Origin: Pseudomonadota bacterium
Lineage (GTDB): Bacteria > Desulfobacterota > Desulfobacteria > Desulfobacterales > RPRI01
Length of the DNA: 18,388 nt
Assembly: GCA_018830925.1 (NCBI GenBank)
Contig: JAHJRK010000525.1
Location: forward strand, 1 to 18,388
Direction: 5' to 3'
Positions within the stretch are counted from its first letter, which is position 1. Every line of letters starts with the position of its first letter. The notes beneath the pieces were generated by a model. It searched no databases, was not told the DNA's origin, and saw only the letters and a program-made list of their open reading frames with translations. Shown here one piece after another: positions 15,782 to 18,388 of the stretch. Position numbers and translations under genes: made by a program.

Positions 15782-16723
15782 ATGACCCGTACAAAAAGCG
15801 CACGGACAAAACTGGTCCGCCTGGGCCAGATACTCAGGGTATTCATGGAAAAAGAGAAAGTATCAAGCTCCTGGCTCAGCAAAGAGTTCCATACAACGCC
15901 CCGGACTATCCAGCGTGATTTGCAGCTTCTTAAGGAATCAGGTTTTCCACTTCACGAGGTTCAGAAGGGAAGCTATCATATGAGCAAGGACCTGGTGAAA
16001 AATCTGGAGGTCTTTGATGACACGGAACTGGCTCTTATAGTTGCCCTTAAGAATATGGTCGGACAACTTGGGCAGTCTTTTCAGAAGGCGGCTGATGCTG
16101 TACTGGACCGTCTGCATGAATGTGTCACAACCATGCCTGTGTTCGTTAAAATCGACGATGCCGTGCCCATGGACAGCTTACTGCTTAACCGGCTAGTAAA
16201 GGCCATAAGGGGAAAAAAGCAGGCCGGCTTTCATTACGACTCAGGCAAGGGACCACATCCGGTCATCATCGAGCCCTACCGGATCGCATATTTCGGCGGT
16301 TTCTGGTATCTGATCGGTAAAGAGCTGAGCTCGGGAATTATGAAGCGTTATGCCATGGACAAAATCGGTAATTTCAGATTATCAAAAGTCAACTTCAGGG
16401 CTGTTCCCGAAAACCTTGACCAGCTTCTAAAAGGCAGCGTCAACATCTGGTTTACTGAGGATAGAAACCTTGAGGTTACCGTTCTGGTGGATGCCTCCTG
16501 CAGCAACTATTTCAAACGCCGGAAGATGCTTCCAGACCAGGAGATCAGGGAAGAAAGGCCGGACGGGTCGATAGTTGTTTCCTGCCGGGTCGGCCAGTAT
16601 GAGGCCGTCCGGAGTTTGCTGAAATCATGGATTCCTCATATTCTCATTCTGGCGCCGGAAGACTTCAAAAATAGCCTGCTCAAGGATATGAAACAGTGGA
16701 TTAAGAGACAAGAGAAGGAATAA
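15782..16723 (+). CDS. HTH-WYL domain transcriptional regulator
   Basis: A 313-residue regulator. Residues about 9-66 form a DeoR-like winged helix-turn-helix with the recognition-helix segment TTPRTIQRDLQLLKESGFPL. The WYL domain spans about 140-205: IEPYRIAYFGGFWYLIG (163-179), then MKRYAMDKIGNF (187-198), with the eponymous Trp175-Tyr176-Leu177. The C-terminal 90 residues form the WCX extension. The frame is open from a TTG at 15704, but ATG 15782 is chosen because AAGGGAGG lies 8 nt upstream. WYL domains sense small ligands or nucleic acids and commonly regulate defence systems (BrxR, CapW types). It is divergent from the ADP-ribosylglycohydrolase gene, so it may control that gene, itself, or the island; the target is inference. 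Confidence 0.88.
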   Translation: MTRTKSARTKLVRLGQILRVFMEKEKVSSSWLSKEFHTTPRTIQRDLQLLKESGFPLHEVQKGSYHMSKDLVKNLEVFDDTELALIVALKNMVGQLGQSFQKAADAVLDRLHECVTTMPVFVKIDDAVPMDSLLLNRLVKAIRGKKQAGFHYDSGKGPHPVIIEPYRIAYFGGFWYLIGKELSSGIMKRYAMDKIGNFRLSKVNFRAVPENLDQLLKGSVNIWFTEDRNLEVTVLVDASCSNYFKRRKMLPDQEIREERPDGSIVVSCRVGQYEAVRSLLKSWIPHILILAPEDFKNSLLKDMKQWIKRQEKE

Positions 16724-16771
16724 AGGGTTTCTCCACATATCCCGCCAATACGGGTTTCCTTTTTCTCTAAC

Positions 16772-16797
16772 TCTCCGATCTATGGGAGACGTTTTTT
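16772..16797 (+). terminator. Weak rho-independent terminator of the WYL gene
   Basis: TCTCC (16772-16776) pairs with GGAGA (16785-16789) across an 8-nt loop, followed by CG and six T. The stem is only 5 bp, but its location about 50 bp after the WYL stop codon and the T-run fit a terminator. Confidence 0.4.
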
Positions 16798-16811
16798 GAT
16801 AACCGAAGGCG

Positions 16812-17111
16812 CTATATATGTTGGAACTCATTTAATGAATTCAAAATAGTTTGTATATTATTTTGGGTTGATTCAAATGTGTCATTTTTTACCCCGGTCA
16901 TCTCATCCATATAGAGCTTGCGATTGACTTCGATCATTATTGACGCTACTCGGCGATCTTGATGATAAAAAGCCATTGGCACTATTGATCCAGCGTATGG
17001 TTGATTGACCCCTGAAGTATAGCCCATTTCTTTTATTTTCTGACCTGCTATCTGGATGAGGGGTTGAAGGTAAGGTGAAAAAGGGAACGATTTCGGGACA
17101 TACATCAACAT
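16812..17111 (-). pseudogene. C-terminal remnant of N-formylglutamate amidohydrolase
   Basis: A 99-codon frame matching only the end of the N-formylglutamate amidohydrolase (FGase) family: GYTSGVNQPYAGSIVP (30-45) followed by DRRVASIMIEVNRKLYMDE (52-70) and TGVKNDTFE. Intact family members are about 250-280 residues; the N-terminal part with the metal ligands is missing. A TGA lies in frame just upstream of the ATG, and the ATG has no strong ribosome site. About 100 bp separate it from the glycogen phosphorylase gene, too little to hold the rest. The N-terminal part was therefore lost by deletion. A short stable product cannot be excluded, but it would not be an enzyme. Confidence 0.75.
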
Positions 17112-17205
17112 ATAAGTTGATCATATTCCAAAGTTCAGTTTCTGCTCTTCTGCCCATACCTCTACCCGGCTAAGCTCTCAAAAATCAAATCAGCTCTTTG
17201 CCCTT

Positions 17206-18388
17206 CTATTCCTTGAGCACCGGCCAGGGTTCCGCGTGCCATATATCGCGGTTATATTCCATGATTGTTCTGTCTGATGAAAACTTGCCCATTCTCGCAA
17301 CATTCAATATCGCTTTTTGGGTCCATGCATCCTGGTCCCTGTAAAGCGCATCAACTTCTCTGTTGCAGTTATAATACGCTTCAAAATCGGCGAGTATGAA
17401 ATATCTGTCGTCATTCAGCAGTAAATCAACAAGGGAGTGGAATATATCCGGCTCTTCGGGGCTGAAAAATCCTTCGCGTATAAGGTCTATAGCTCTTTTA
17501 AGGAGAGGATCTTTTGCGTAATATTCACGCGGATTGTAATCCTGCCGCCTTGCCGAGACTTCCTCAGCAGTCAGTCCGAAAATAAATATGTTTTCCCTGC
17601 CGACCTCTTCCATGATTTCTATATTTGCCCCGTCAAGAGTCCCCAAAGTAAGAGCTCCGTTTAAGGCAAATTTCATATTGGAAGTCCCCGAAGCTTCAAA
17701 GCCGGCCGTTGATATCTGCTCGGAGAGATCCGCAGCCGGAAATATTTTTTCCGCAAGAGAAACCCGGTAATTGGGGATGAATACGACCTTGATTGTTTTG
17801 TTCGTCGATGTGTCGCGGTTCAGCATTTCGGCAACATGGCAGATAAGACGGATAATGGTTTTTGCAGTAAAATATCCCGGCGCCGCTTTCCCTCCGAAAA
17901 GAAAAGTACGCGGGTGCATTGAAAAATCAGGCTCATTCTTGAGCTTCAGCCAGCAGTAAACAATATGAATAATATTTAACAGTTGTCTCTTGTATTCATG
18001 TATTCTTTTCACCTGTATGTCAAAAACTGAACCCGGATCTATCTGGATGCCGGTATTCTCTTTTATTATCTTGGCAAGCTGCTCTTTATTTGCAAATTTT
18101 ACAGCTTTCCATTCTTTTACAAAACCGGAATCCTTGATAAAAGGCTCTATTTTACGGAGCTGGTCCAGATCTTTGGGCCATTCATTTCCTATGCGCGAAG
18201 TAATCAGCTCGGAAAGCCTTGGATTTCCCGCAAGCAGCCACCGGCGCGGAGTTATTCCATTTGTTTTATTGTTAAACTTGCCGGGATACATCTCATCGAA
18301 GTCTTTCAGTTCTCTTTCTTTAAGCAGCCTGCTGTGAATTTGTGCCACCCCGTTTACGGAATGTGATCCGACTATGGCAAGATGCGCC
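17206..18388 (-). CDS. glgP: Glycogen phosphorylase, C-terminal part (runs off window)
   Basis: The last 393 residues of a glycogen/maltodextrin phosphorylase, which releases glucose-1-phosphate from alpha-1,4-glucans. The frame continues to the window end and reads LAIVGSHSVNGVAQIHS, so the start codon lies beyond 18388. Family segments are visible: FNNKTNGITPRRWL, then FDIQVKRIHEYKRQLLN, IPNYRVSLAE and EASGTSNMKFALNGALTLG. The Lys in the last segment carries pyridoxal phosphate. The full enzyme is usually 820-850 residues, so slightly under half is visible. The C-terminal end is complete (stop TAG at 17206-17208). It is ordinary carbohydrate metabolism and probably marks the host backbone to the right of the island. 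Confidence 0.95.
   Translation of the reverse strand, partial: AHLAIVGSHSVNGVAQIHSRLLKERELKDFDEMYPGKFNNKTNGITPRRWLLAGNPRLSELITSRIGNEWPKDLDQLRKIEPFIKDSGFVKEWKAVKFANKEQLAKIIKENTGIQIDPGSVFDIQVKRIHEYKRQLLNIIHIVYCWLKLKNEPDFSMHPRTFLFGGKAAPGYFTAKTIIRLICHVAEMLNRDTSTNKTIKVVFIPNYRVSLAEKIFPAADLSEQISTAGFEASGTSNMKFALNGALTLGTLDGANIEIMEEVGRENIFIFGLTAEEVSARRQDYNPREYYAKDPLLKRAIDLIREGFFSPEEPDIFHSLVDLLLNDDRYFILADFEAYYNCNREVDALYRDQDAWTQKAILNVARMGKFSSDRTIMEYNRDIWHAEPWPVLKE

Noticed and set aside
16741..16760. CCCG-CGGG hairpin after the WYL gene as its terminator
   Set aside because: Only a 4-bp stem; the TCTCC/GGAGA stem with six T at 16772-16797 is the better candidate.
16903..17157. 84-codon minus-strand frame overlapping the FGase remnant
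   Set aside because: The conserved FGase residues are read in the other frame; this one gives no recognisable protein.

Overview
The window is a bacterial chromosomal segment of moderate GC, dominated by a minus-strand anti-phage defence island of about 14 kb. No rRNA, tRNA or CRISPR array is visible. The host is not named by any single gene. Strong Shine-Dalgarno sites of the AGGAG type, the glycogen phosphorylase and the ACAGGAT-type intergenic repeat fit a Gram-negative environmental anaerobe, for example a Desulfobacterota-like lineage. That placement is a guess.

Layout. Positions 1-180 hold a degraded open frame that looks like the tail of a transposase, followed by about 400 bases with no convincing gene. 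Positions 595-3449 encode HerA-like ATPase and a SIR2-domain NADase candidate (overlapping stop/start ATGA), a two-gene unit matching the known SIR2-HerA (Nezha) defence architecture. Positions 3511-13046 encode three very large proteins in tight tandem: SNF2-family helicase, a DNA adenine methyltransferase of type III Mod style with a long N-terminal extension, and a type III Res-like helicase. Together they form a helicase-methylase-ATPase cassette. It resembles the set called Hma in defence catalogues (recalled, not searched), or a remodelled type III restriction system. All five genes point the same way, with the only internal gap of note being 61 bp, so one 12.4-kb transcript is possible.

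Upstream of this cassette is a 343-bp non-coding spacer with two hairpins, then a 402-residue PD-(D/E)xK nuclease gene, again on the minus strand. A 14-bp direct repeat lies on both sides of the nuclease gene. Next come an ADP-ribosylglycohydrolase (minus) and a divergently transcribed HTH-WYL regulator (plus). The right edge holds the truncated tail of an N-formylglutamate amidohydrolase gene and the C-terminal part of glycogen phosphorylase, which runs off the window. These last two look like chromosomal housekeeping background.

Most notable points: two defence systems stacked in one polarity; a histidine in place of the catalytic lysine in the Res-like nuclease motif, with a separate PD-(D/E)xK nuclease next door; and an AT-rich block of about 1.1 kb in the methyltransferase gene that coincides with its catalytic core and probable target-recognition region, suggesting specificity exchange by recombination.
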